Below the pieces are notes generated by a model. That model made no database searches and had not been told where the DNA came from. It worked only from the letters and a program-made list of their open reading frames with translations. A program made the translations under genes and the position numbers. 64,000 nt of DNA, from NCBI GenBank assembly GCA_049604415.1, contig JBMYTN010000004.1, forward strand, positions 62,001 to 126,000, read 5' to 3'. Position 1 is the first letter of the stretch. The number at the start of each line of letters is the position of its first letter. The DNA is from JBMYTN01 sp049604415. GTDB taxonomy: Bacteria; Pseudomonadota; Alphaproteobacteria; Rhodospirillales; Rhodospirillaceae. Of this stretch, positions 8,661-16,352 are shown one piece after another.

Positions 8661-9429
8661 GCCTCCGCTGTCCGGATCCGCCGACATCCTGCCACTGGAC
8701 CCCAAGGGCGAAGCCCCACGCGGCCAATGGATAGGCGAGCCGGACCGGTTTTTAGGTCCTGAGGTACCGCCGGGCCATTTGCGCACAGTGGTGTCCTATC
8801 TGGAAATGACCGCACCACCCCCGGACTTCACGGCCCCGGTTCTGCCTCCGGATGTGACCTTGACCCCCGCCCATGCTCCGGATGCCCAGTTTTACCGCTC
8901 CCTTTATGACGGGGTGGGTGATGATTGGCTTTGGGGGGACCGCAAGCGTTTGGCACCGGAGGCCTTAGAAGCGATCCTGGCCGACCCGGCGGTTGAGGTG
9001 CATGTCTTGAGCACATCCGAACCCGACGGGATCGGCGAGGCTCTTGTGGGCGGGTCCAATCCCTCTGAGCGGGGCTCGGCGCAGGCCGAAAAAATGGCCC
9101 CGGTCGGATATTTTGAGCTGGATTTTCGGGATTGTCCGGCAGAGCAGGGCGGCCCGGTGGAACTGGCCTATTTCGGTCTGTTCCCACATGCCGTGGGCGG
9201 TGGCTTGGGCCGGGCTTTGATGGCCTCAGCCATTGCGCGCTGCTGGCAACGCCCCGGCGTGACCCGGTTTTGGGTCCATACCTGCACCTTGGACCACCCC
9301 CGCGCGCTCGGCTTCTATCAGGCCATGGGCTTTACGCTCTATGGCCAAGCGGTGGAGCTGGTGCCCGATCCCCGGCTGACCGGCGTGATTGCCCGGGACC
9401 GGGCCCCCCATGTGCCGCTGCCCGAGTAG
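8638..9429 (+). CDS. GNAT family N-acetyltransferase-like protein
   Basis: A 263-aa protein whose C-terminal half (about 105-250) has a GNAT fold. It shows the acetyl-CoA loop region HAVGGGLGRALMASAIARC and the late motif DHPRALGFYQAMGFTLYGQ. The N-terminal ~60 residues are unrelated and Pro-rich. It overlaps the end of the HlyD-type gene by 23 bases (GTG 8650 is an alternative start), so it is probably co-transcribed with the secretion genes. It might modify a secreted product or simply ride in the operon. The substrate is unknown. It is convergent with the MFS gene. Confidence 0.75.
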   Translation: MRPSVSAEPPLSGSADILPLDPKGEAPRGQWIGEPDRFLGPEVPPGHLRTVVSYLEMTAPPPDFTAPVLPPDVTLTPAHAPDAQFYRSLYDGVGDDWLWGDRKRLAPEALEAILADPAVEVHVLSTSEPDGIGEALVGGSNPSERGSAQAEKMAPVGYFELDFRDCPAEQGGPVELAYFGLFPHAVGGGLGRALMASAIARCWQRPGVTRFWVHTCTLDHPRALGFYQAMGFTLYGQAVELVPDPRLTGVIARDRAPHVPLPE

Positions 9430-9438
9430 GGTAAAGCC

Positions 9439-10737
9439 TCAGGCCGCCGCCGCCGCTGTTTTTGGCACCGCTTTGTCTTCCCGGACCGGCAGGTTCACGA
9501 TGGCCGCCGCAATGCCCAGGATGATTGAGGCGATCCAGATCGCATCATAGGACCCGGTTTCTTCAAACACGATGCCGCCCGCCCAGGAGCCGATAAAGGC
9601 CCCGATTTGGTGCGACAGCAGGCACATGCCAAACAGCGAGGCCATATAGCGCGGGCCAAAGACCTGGGCGACAATGCCGCTGGTCAACGGCACCGTGGAC
9701 AGCCACAGCATGCCAATCGCCGCGCCAAAGATCAGGAAGGTGACCTCGGTTTTTGGGGCAATCATGAAGGCGAGGATCACGATCGCCCGCAGGCCGTAAA
9801 TCACGCTCAAGGCCGGGCCTTTGCGGTACCGCCCGCCTGCCCAACCGGCCAAGAGGGTGCCGAAAATATTGAACAGGCCAACCACGGCCAAGGTCGCTGC
9901 CGCGACCGAAGAGGGCAGGCCACAGGTCGCCACATAAACCGGCAAATGCACGGCGATGAAGGCGATGTGGAAGCCACAGACAAAAAAGCCCAGGGTGACC
10001 AGATTGTAATTCCGGTTGGCGAAGGCCAGAGCAAAGGCCTCCTTCAGGGTCTGTTCCTGTTCTGCCGGGGCCTCTGCTTTTGCGGTTTGGTCCGGTTCAG
10101 CGCTGGTTTTGCGCGTCCGGTCCGCCAGCATCAGACCGCAGGGGATCATCAGCATGCAGATCGCCGCCAAAGCCACCAACGCCCCGGCCCAGCCGAGGCT
10201 GCTGTTTAGGGACTCGGTGATCGGGGCCATGACGAATTGGCCGAAGGAGCCTCCGGCGCTGACAATGCCCAAGGCCAGGGAGCGCCGCTCTGGGCTGACC
10301 ATGCGCCCGACGGCCCCCAGCACCACTGGGAAGGTGGTCCCGGCCACGCCAAGGCCGATCAGAACACCTGCGGTGGCATGCAGCCCCAGCGGGGAGGCGA
10401 CATCGGCCATCAACAGCAGACCAGCGCCATAAAGCGCTGTGCCAAGCATCAGGGTTTTCGCCGTGCCCCAGCGATCAGCCATCATGCCCGCCACTGGGGA
10501 GCCCAGGCCCCAGAGCAGGTTTTGGATGGCGAAAGCCAAGCCAAACACGGCGGTGCTCCAGCCCAGATCCGCCGCCATATCCGGGATGAAGAGGCCCATG
10601 GACTGCCGGACGCCCAGATTGAGGCCCAGAATGATCGCACCCGCCGTGACCAACACCGCAGGCAACAGCCAGACCGGCCAATGATTGGCGTTTTGCGGAC
10701 CGGAGGGGACAGCGTTTGGGGTGCTGGGTGTGCTCAT
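9439..10737 (-). CDS. Major facilitator superfamily transporter
   Basis: A 432-aa transporter with about twelve predicted membrane helices and a charged central loop (DRTRKTSAEPDQ region). The MFS motif between helices 2 and 3 is present as GMMADRWGTAK. It resembles the monocarboxylate / oxalate-formate antiporter-like group, but no substrate can be assigned. ATG 10737 is preferred; a TTG four codons upstream is also in frame. The gene ends 10 bases from the GNAT stop. Its upstream side borders the 271-bp inverted-repeat element. Confidence 0.85.
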   Translation of the reverse strand: MSTPSTPNAVPSGPQNANHWPVWLLPAVLVTAGAIILGLNLGVRQSMGLFIPDMAADLGWSTAVFGLAFAIQNLLWGLGSPVAGMMADRWGTAKTLMLGTALYGAGLLLMADVASPLGLHATAGVLIGLGVAGTTFPVVLGAVGRMVSPERRSLALGIVSAGGSFGQFVMAPITESLNSSLGWAGALVALAAICMLMIPCGLMLADRTRKTSAEPDQTAKAEAPAEQEQTLKEAFALAFANRNYNLVTLGFFVCGFHIAFIAVHLPVYVATCGLPSSVAAATLAVVGLFNIFGTLLAGWAGGRYRKGPALSVIYGLRAIVILAFMIAPKTEVTFLIFGAAIGMLWLSTVPLTSGIVAQVFGPRYMASLFGMCLLSHQIGAFIGSWAGGIVFEETGSYDAIWIASIILGIAAAIVNLPVREDKAVPKTAAAAA

Positions 10738-10773
10738 GGGATCAGCCAATCACGAAAGAGGGCGCGTTGCAGG

Positions 10774-11044
10774 CTAGGCCGTGGACACATAAACGGAACG
10801 GATTTTGGGAGGTGTGAAAACATTGGAAGAACAGGAGGGAAAACGCAGGAAATGTGGTTCATTTTTAAGGCTTTCCGACGCATTCGTCCGGTGTTTTCAC
10901 CCTCTCCGCAGGACTGCAAATTGGCGTCATCCCATGGCGTTAAGGGACCTTGACCGGGCCACCAGCCCGCTCTTCGCCCCTTGCCTGGTGGGATTTAGCC
11001 AATTTAGCAGCCAAAAACGTCCCGTTTATGAGTCCACGGCCTAG
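10774..11044. mobile_element. 271-bp MITE-like element, copy 1
   Basis: A non-autonomous element bounded by imperfect ~27-bp terminal inverted repeats. The left end is CTAGGCCGTGGACACATAAA and the right end reads as its reverse complement with about two mismatches. CTAG lies at both outer edges. A second copy at 42368-42638 has the same length, no gaps and roughly 92% identity by eye. It lacks a transposase. It contains a 79-codon open frame (10805-11044), but most differences between copies change the amino acid, so the frame is probably not under selection. It may be mobilised by an IS5-like or similar element elsewhere in the genome. Confidence 0.8.
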
Positions 11045-11115
11045 GCCGCTGTTGGATGCGCGATCACCTTCCAAGGGCCGGACGGTCACTGCAAGCAAAT
11101 AAACGTTATAGGGCA

Positions 11116-11132
11116 ATAAGGCTGAGCCTTAT
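11116..11132. promoter_or_regulatory. Palindrome upstream of the sxtJ-like gene
   Basis: ATAAGGCT-G-AGCCTTAT is a perfect 8+8 dyad with a single central base. It lies about 110 bases before the GTG start of the sxtJ-like gene. It could be an operator; no T-run follows. Confidence 0.4.
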
Positions 11133-11241
11133 GGCCGGGGCTGTGCGGTCCTGAAAGGACAGATGTCATGAACCAATTGTCCCGACGGCCTTGAGTGGGC
11201 TATATCTCCCGCTGCAAAGCAGCACGCATCATGAGGGCATC

Positions 11242-11676
11242 GTGGACCAAGGCAATTTGCACGAGCGGCTTGAGCGACCCGATGAGGTGGTGGGCTCGTC
11301 CGACCGGATGTTCGGCATTGTGTTTACGGTGTTTTTTGCGCTGGTGGCGCTGTTTCTGGCCTGGGTGGAAAAATGGACCGGCGCGTCCATTTTTGCGGCC
11401 CTGTCCGGTCTGTTCTTGCTGGTTGCTATGGTGCGGGCCTCTCTATTGGCCCCTTTGAACAGGCTTTGGACCAAGTTCGGCTTGTTGCTGCACAAAGTGA
11501 TCAATCCGATCGTGATGGCGATGATGTTTTTTGTTGTCATAGCGCCGATTGGGATGGCGATGCGGCTGTTTGGCTGGGATGCGTTGAAGCGGCGCTTGGA
11601 TCCGGCTGCAGAAAGCTATTGGATCGACCGCGACCCCCCAGGCCCGGCCCGAGAGGGAATGACGGATCAGTTTTGA
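11242..11676 (+). CDS. SxtJ family membrane protein
   Basis: About 144 aa from GTG 11242. A conserved soluble start (RPDEVVGSSDRMFG) precedes three hydrophobic segments: IVFTVFFALVALFLAWV, FAALSGLFLLVAMVRASLL and VIMAMMFF-like INPIVMAMMFFVVIAPIGMA. The tail has RLDPAAESYW. This is the pattern of SxtJ, a small membrane protein first named in cyanobacterial saxitoxin clusters, where its role is unknown. GTG 11242 was preferred because family similarity begins just after it and GAGGG precedes it. TTG 11191 would add 17 residues of unlikely composition. The next two genes complete the trio. Confidence 0.85.
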   Translation: MDQGNLHERLERPDEVVGSSDRMFGIVFTVFFALVALFLAWVEKWTGASIFAALSGLFLLVAMVRASLLAPLNRLWTKFGLLLHKVINPIVMAMMFFVVIAPIGMAMRLFGWDALKRRLDPAAESYWIDRDPPGPAREGMTDQF

Positions 11677-11681
11677 CCTGG

Positions 11682-11727
11682 CGCATTTTCAGCCGAAGTG
11701 GATCCGGTTCGGCGGTTCGAAAATGCG
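11682..11727. repeat. REP-like palindromic repeat, copy 1
   Basis: Perfect outer arms CGCATTTTC (11682-11690) and GAAAATGCG (11719-11727) flank an imperfect inner palindrome built from CCGAAGTGGATCCGGTTCGG. The family 'GCATTTTCAGCCGAAGTGG' resembles short palindromes widely scattered in alphaproteobacterial genomes. A near-identical copy lies at 53341-53385. It sits in the 117-base gap between the sxtJ-like and sxtK-like genes. A degenerate second half may follow (11735-11757). Confidence 0.85.
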
Positions 11728-11793
11728 ACCATACAAGTGGATCGCCGAATTCGCTTTTGCGTGTGGTCATCCAAACCAACGAGTGGGGACGAA

Positions 11794-11943
11794 ATGGAGT
11801 TTCTAAAGGAACTTTGGAAATTCATGAAGGTGCGGAAGAAGTTTTGGCTTCTGCCCATTATACTGGTGATGTCGTTTTTTGGCGGATTGATGGTGGTCAC
11901 CAAAGGCTCTGCCATCGCCCCCTTCATCTACACCGTGTTTTAG
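11794..11943 (+). CDS. DUF5989 family small membrane protein (SxtK-like)
   Basis: This 49-aa protein has a basic amphipathic start (MEFLKELWKFMKVRKKFWLL) and one transmembrane segment (PIILVMSFFGGLMVV), and ends AIAPFIYTVF. It is the characteristic DUF5989 / SxtK arrangement found between an SxtJ protein and a carbamoyltransferase. GGGGAC precedes the ATG. The stop lies 12 bases before the carbamoyltransferase start. Function is unknown; given the constant company, it probably anchors or assists the carbamoyltransferase at the membrane. Confidence 0.85.
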   Translation: MEFLKELWKFMKVRKKFWLLPIILVMSFFGGLMVVTKGSAIAPFIYTVF

Positions 11944-11955
11944 GACCCGACACGG

Positions 11956-13800
11956 ATGTTGGTGCTGGGAATATCTGCCCTTTATCACGACAGCGCTGCG
12001 GTGATCCTGCGCGATGGCCAGATAGTTGCCGCAGCCCAGGAAGAACGATTCACCCGGATCCGTCATGATGCGGCCTTCCCAGAGCAGGCGATCAAATATT
12101 GCTTGCAGGAGGCCGGGGTCAGCATTGATGCGGTGGACCATGTCGCTTTTTACGACAAGCCCTTCCTGAAATTTGAGCGTTTGCTGGAAACCTATTTGTC
12201 CCTGGCTCCCAGGGGTTTTCGCAGCTTCGGCAAGGCCTTGCCGATCTGGCTGAAGGAAAAGCTGTTTCAGAAAAAACTGATGATCGATGCCCTGGTCGAT
12301 CTGGGAGCCGATAAAGCGACCATCGGCACCCGTCTGCTGTTTGGCGAGCATCACCAAAGCCACGCGGCCAGTGCCTTCTATCCCTCGCCGTTCGACGAAG
12401 CCGCTATTTTGACCTTGGATGGGGTGGGCGAATGGGCCACGACGACCTTGGGCGTTGGGCGCGGCAACAGCATGGAACTGCTGCGCGAGATCCACTTCCC
12501 CCATTCCCTGGGTCTGCTCTATTCCGCCTTCACCTATTACACCGGCTTTAAGGTCAATTCCGGCGAATATAAGGTCATGGGGCTCGCCCCCTATGGTCGA
12601 CCGATCTATGCGGACAAGATCCGCGACCATTTGATCGATATGAAGCCCGACGGCTCCTTCCGGCTGGATATGGCCTATTTCGATTATTGTGGTGGCCTGC
12701 GCATGACCACGCGGCGGTTTGATGACTTGTTTGGCGGGCCGCCTCGGGATCCGGAGACGCCGCTGACGCAACGCCATATGGATTTGGCCGCCTCGATCCA
12801 GCTGGTCACCGAGGAAGTGGTGCTGGCCCTGGCCAAGGGCGCCCATGCCCATACCGGGTTGCCCAATCTATGTTTGGCGGGCGGCGTTGCCCTGAACTGT
12901 GTGGCCAATGGGCGGTTGTTGCGCGAAGGGCCGTTTGACAAGATCTGGATCCAACCGGCTGCGGGCGATGCGGGCGGGGCGCTGGGGGCGGCCCTGGCGG
13001 CGACCCATTGGCATTTGGACCACCCGCGCCGCGCCTTGGCGGCTGGGGAAAAGGATCACATGGCCGGGTCCTATTTGGGCCCGTCATTTGGCCAAGCGGA
13101 GATCATTGATCAACTGAACGCCGATGGTGCGGTGTTCGAGGAATTGAGCGACGCCGCCTTGGTCGATCAGGTGGCCGCTGAGCTGGAAAAGGGCGCTGCG
13201 GTTGGGTGGTTCCAGGGTCGGATGGAATTTGGCCCCCGAGCCCTGGGAGGACGCTCCATTCTGGGCGATCCACGCTCCCCGGAGATGCAGAAAACCCTGA
13301 ACCTGAAAGTGAAGTTCCGGGAGAGCTTTCGGCCTTTTGCCCCTTCGGTCCGCCGAGAAGATGTGGCGGAATGGTTCGAGCTTGAGGATGACAGCCCCTA
13401 TATGCTGCTGGTGGCCGGGGTCCAGTCCAAGCGACGGGTTGCTGAGACCGACGGTGGCGAAGATTTGTTTGGTTTGGACCGGTTGAACCAGACCCGCTCC
13501 GAGATCCCGGCGGTGACCCATGTGGACTACTCGGCTCGGATCCAGACCGTCGATGCCGATACCAATCCCCGCTACCATGCTTTGCTGACCCGGTTTCAGG
13601 AGCGCACCGGCTGCCCGATCTTGGTCAACACCTCGTTCAATGTGCGCGGTGAGCCCATTGTCTGCACGCCCTCAGATGCGTTTCGCTGCTTCATGGGCAC
13701 GGATCTGGATATTCTGGCGGTGGGCAATTGCCTGCTGCGCAAAGCTGACCAGGACCCGGCCTTGGCGGCCCGATATCATCAAACCTTTGCCTTGGACTAA
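11956..13800 (+). CDS. Carbamoyltransferase of the NodU / CmcH / TobZ / SxtI family
   Basis: This 614-aa enzyme would transfer a carbamoyl group from carbamoyl phosphate, via an adenylated intermediate, to a hydroxyl on an unknown acceptor. The Kae1-like N-terminal domain starts LGISALYHDSAAVILRDG. It contains the metal site HxxxH in EHHQSHAASAFYPSPF (H132, H136) and LTLDGVGEWATT. GVALNCVANG and PAAGDAGGALGAAL come next. The C-terminal domain carries GWFQGRMEFGPRALGGRSIL and ends with TSFNVRGEPIV, as in TobZ. Length is typical. With the SxtJ- and SxtK-like genes it recreates the sxtI/J/K module. No toxin or antibiotic biosynthesis genes are adjacent. Confidence 0.93.
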   Translation: MLVLGISALYHDSAAVILRDGQIVAAAQEERFTRIRHDAAFPEQAIKYCLQEAGVSIDAVDHVAFYDKPFLKFERLLETYLSLAPRGFRSFGKALPIWLKEKLFQKKLMIDALVDLGADKATIGTRLLFGEHHQSHAASAFYPSPFDEAAILTLDGVGEWATTTLGVGRGNSMELLREIHFPHSLGLLYSAFTYYTGFKVNSGEYKVMGLAPYGRPIYADKIRDHLIDMKPDGSFRLDMAYFDYCGGLRMTTRRFDDLFGGPPRDPETPLTQRHMDLAASIQLVTEEVVLALAKGAHAHTGLPNLCLAGGVALNCVANGRLLREGPFDKIWIQPAAGDAGGALGAALAATHWHLDHPRRALAAGEKDHMAGSYLGPSFGQAEIIDQLNADGAVFEELSDAALVDQVAAELEKGAAVGWFQGRMEFGPRALGGRSILGDPRSPEMQKTLNLKVKFRESFRPFAPSVRREDVAEWFELEDDSPYMLLVAGVQSKRRVAETDGGEDLFGLDRLNQTRSEIPAVTHVDYSARIQTVDADTNPRYHALLTRFQERTGCPILVNTSFNVRGEPIVCTPSDAFRCFMGTDLDILAVGNCLLRKADQDPALAARYHQTFALD

Positions 13801-14057
13801 GGAGCGCGCTTTGGGGTGCGGTAGGCCCCATCCGGTGCTGCGATTTGCTCAAACAGGGAAATCAGAGCGGGGATCTGGCGGTCCACAGCTCGTTAGTGGG
13901 TTGAAATATAGAGATTATTTACAATCCGCCGATTGTGACGGCTGCCTTGGTCGAAAAGGTTCCGCTTTATTCTCGGTCCAAGAGCGCCCATCTATACCCA
14001 TATGGGCGAAAATCAATCCCGAAAAGCGCGCATTAAGATCCATGTCAGGGGCACCAT

Positions 14058-15164
14058 ATGCTCGATTCCAGCCTACGACCCGTTGGTCAGGCCCGCAAAT
14101 CCATCGCCGTGATTGGGGCGGGCATTGCCGGGCTGGCCTGTGCGCGGATCTGTGTGGACAAGGGCTATACGGTCACCGTGTTTGATAAGGGCCGGGGTCC
14201 GGGCGGTCGACTGTCATCCCGACGCCTCGAAGCGCCGCAATCCTCTGACCCCATGGTGTTTGACCATGGCGCGCAATATTTGACCATTCGGGATGAAGGC
14301 TTTGACCAACTCCTAAAGCCCTTGGTTCAAAACAAGCAAATCCGGCCGTTCCAAGGTGAGGTGATCCGCCTGTCGGCTGACGGGGCCTCGCGGCCGGTGG
14401 TCGGTGAAGAATCCCATCGGGGCGGGGAGCGTTGGTATGGCTCGCCCTCCATGAGCATGGTGCCCAAGGCCTTGGCCAATGGCTTGGATTTGCGTCTGCG
14501 CACCAAAATCACGGAAATCCGTGCAATATCCGATCGTGGCTGGGTGCTCGATGGGGAAGAAACCCTGTTTGGCCCCTATGACATGGTGGCGGTGACGGTC
14601 CCGGCTCCTCAGGCCGCCGCCCTGTTGGAGCAACCGGCACCCGCTTTGGCGAAAACCGCGCGGACGGCGGAAATGGCCCCCTGTTGGGCGGTCATGCTGG
14701 GTTTGGCCGAGCCTTGCGGGATTGGCTTTGACAGTGCCTTCCTCTCGGCCACCGATGGGCCGCTGGCCTGGATTTCCCGGTCCGACAGCCGTCCAGGACG
14801 ATTCTCAGACCCAGCCGTGGCCGGGGGCTGCTGGACGTTGCATGCGAGCCCGGACTGGTCGCAACGGCATTTGGAAGAGCCTGCCCAATGGGTGATCGAG
14901 CAATTGGTTGAAGCCTTCCGCGATATCAGTGGCCTTGAGACCCTGCCCACCATCATGCGGGTGCAAGCCCATCGCTGGCGCTATGCAAAAGTGATCAAAC
15001 CCGCCCAGGGTTTGTCGCCCCGGCAGCCCTGCCTGTGGGATGCGGATCTTGGTGTGGGGATCGCCGGGGATTGGACCAGCGGCGAAAGAGTCGAGGATGC
15101 CTGGAAAGCTGGTCAAGCTCTCGGCCAAGCCATGACTGCCGTTGAGCTTCAGGAAACGGCCTAG
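14058..15164 (+). CDS. FAD-dependent amine oxidase-like protein (renalase-like)
   Basis: A 368-aa flavoprotein. The N-terminal dinucleotide-binding fold is IAVIGAGIAGLACARICVDKG, followed by VFDKGRGPGGRLSSRR and DHGAQYLTIRD, a pattern of the renalase-like branch of the amine oxidase / NAD(P)-binding family. The C-terminus has the second FAD-binding glycine region GIAGDWTSGERVEDAWKAGQ. Members oxidise NAD(P)H isomers or unknown amines. It follows the carbamoyltransferase after a 257-base gap, so operon membership is uncertain. Convergent with the XRE regulator. Confidence 0.85.
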   Translation: MLDSSLRPVGQARKSIAVIGAGIAGLACARICVDKGYTVTVFDKGRGPGGRLSSRRLEAPQSSDPMVFDHGAQYLTIRDEGFDQLLKPLVQNKQIRPFQGEVIRLSADGASRPVVGEESHRGGERWYGSPSMSMVPKALANGLDLRLRTKITEIRAISDRGWVLDGEETLFGPYDMVAVTVPAPQAAALLEQPAPALAKTARTAEMAPCWAVMLGLAEPCGIGFDSAFLSATDGPLAWISRSDSRPGRFSDPAVAGGCWTLHASPDWSQRHLEEPAQWVIEQLVEAFRDISGLETLPTIMRVQAHRWRYAKVIKPAQGLSPRQPCLWDADLGVGIAGDWTSGERVEDAWKAGQALGQAMTAVELQETA

Positions 15165-15194
15165 CGGCCTATCTTTTGCCGACGACGCAGGGGC

Positions 15195-15668
15195 CTAAGA
15201 AGAAGTATAGGCCTTGAGCATGTCCAAGGTGGTTTGGCGGGCCTTGTCATTGGGCAGCCGCCAAAAACACTGGACCAATTCCAGAGTCTCAGTCCGGTTG
15301 AACGGATCCGCAGGGGTTTGGCCCCGCGTTGTTTCCGCTGAGCTGTTTTCGGCCACATGGGCCATGGGGCGGCGCTCAGCCCGAATGCTGTCGGGCAGGT
15401 CGGCAAAGAAATAGGAAATATCAACGCCGAGTCTCAGACCGATATCGAACAGCCGACTGGAGCTGATCCGGTTGGTTCCCCGCTCATATTTCTGCACTTG
15501 CTGGAAGCTGATGCCAAGGGATTGGGCCAATTGGTTTTGGCTCATGCCCAACAGGGTGCGTCGGATCCGGATTCGGTTGCCGACATACACGTCGAGCGGA
15601 TCTGCGGTTGTAGAGCCGGAGTCATTGCTCTCGGAAGCAGGGAGGGCGCTGGAAGACTGATAGGTCAT
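15195..15668 (-). CDS. XRE family helix-turn-helix regulator
   Basis: About 157 aa from ATG 15668. An XRE-type domain spans about residues 25-90: VGNRIRIRRTLLGMSQNQLA, SLGISFQQVQKYERGTNRIS, then LFDIGLRLGVDISYFF. The C-terminal part is variable and ends LPNDKARQTTLDMLKAY. This arrangement is common among alphaproteobacterial regulators of unknown target. A longer form from TTG 15698 is possible, but AGGTGG precedes the internal ATG. The upstream side is an unusually AT-rich gap, which probably contains its promoter. Confidence 0.88.
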   Translation of the reverse strand: MTYQSSSALPASESNDSGSTTADPLDVYVGNRIRIRRTLLGMSQNQLAQSLGISFQQVQKYERGTNRISSSRLFDIGLRLGVDISYFFADLPDSIRAERRPMAHVAENSSAETTRGQTPADPFNRTETLELVQCFWRLPNDKARQTTLDMLKAYTSS

Positions 15669-16352
15669 TTTCGAACCACCTGGACGCGGTGTGGTCAATA
15701 AGGCACCGACCGCGACCGAAATTCGTATGGGGTCTACCGATCAGTATGCGTAATAAGGTTTATAGCCGGGTGGTACACACTTTGCCAAGCGAATTTGACA
15801 GGACTTATACGTAAGTAAGGTTTTAAAATCACATTTTGTTTAATGGTTAGAGCCAAGGGAGTAGTCTATGCCAAAGGATAGTGTACTTATCAGGGTTGCA
15901 GTTCATTTAATAGGTCATTGATGCGGTAAAAAGGATTGAATTCTCTACCCTTAAAGTTATAATCTGACTACTAGATTTATTGTTACTAAAAAGAAATGAA
16001 AAATGTGTGTTGTCACCGTGACGCGCGTTGTGCCTGAGATTTTTTGTAACACGGGAATTAAGACTGTTGGAAAAATCTGTTTCGTTGTAATGTCGTGTCG
16101 GTTTTTCGAAAGGAAGACTGTGGGTCAGGGTTCCTCCTTCAGCAGCGACCTGAGGGGTGAAGGGGACGAACCCAATCGGGGGTGAGCCCTTCGGCGTGAA
16201 AGTTGTGAACGGCTGAGTTGTTCAAATTTGGAGAAATCTCCTGTTTGAGACCGCAGAGATGCCTGAATGGTCTCTGTATTCAGCCTGTTACCACGCTTTT
16301 TGTCCGGTTGTTCTCGCGCCTTAACTACAAAAATTGAGCGACAGTACATCAC
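15669..16352. other. AT-rich intergenic region between XRE and response-regulator genes
   Basis: About 680 bases, clearly richer in A/T than the surroundings, especially 15700-16110. No gene is supported; a 60-codon frame at 16003-16185 has no recognisable features. The region should hold divergent promoters for the XRE gene and the response regulator. The last ~110 bases before the response regulator contain a nested set of inverted repeats (16230-16283). Low GC suggests either regulatory DNA or foreign origin. Confidence 0.6.
16230..16283 (+). promoter_or_regulatory. Structured leader, possible pseudoknot
   Basis: GGAGA-AA-TCTCC forms a small hairpin at 16230-16241. GAGACC (16247-16252) can pair with GGTCTC (16269-16274). 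CTGAAT (16263-16268) can pair with ATTCAG (16278-16283). The last two helices interlock, which is the layout of an H-type pseudoknot or of two competing hairpins. The ATG of the response regulator follows 70 bases later. Confidence 0.4.

Noticed and set aside
10805..11044. 79-codon frame within the 271-bp element (also in the second copy)
   Set aside because: Between the two copies about ten codons change amino acid and only about four are silent, so there is no sign of selection for protein. It also ends in the terminal repeat.
16003..16185. 60-codon frame in the AT-rich gap
   Set aside because: It has no ribosome site, no family and unusual composition, so it is probably chance.
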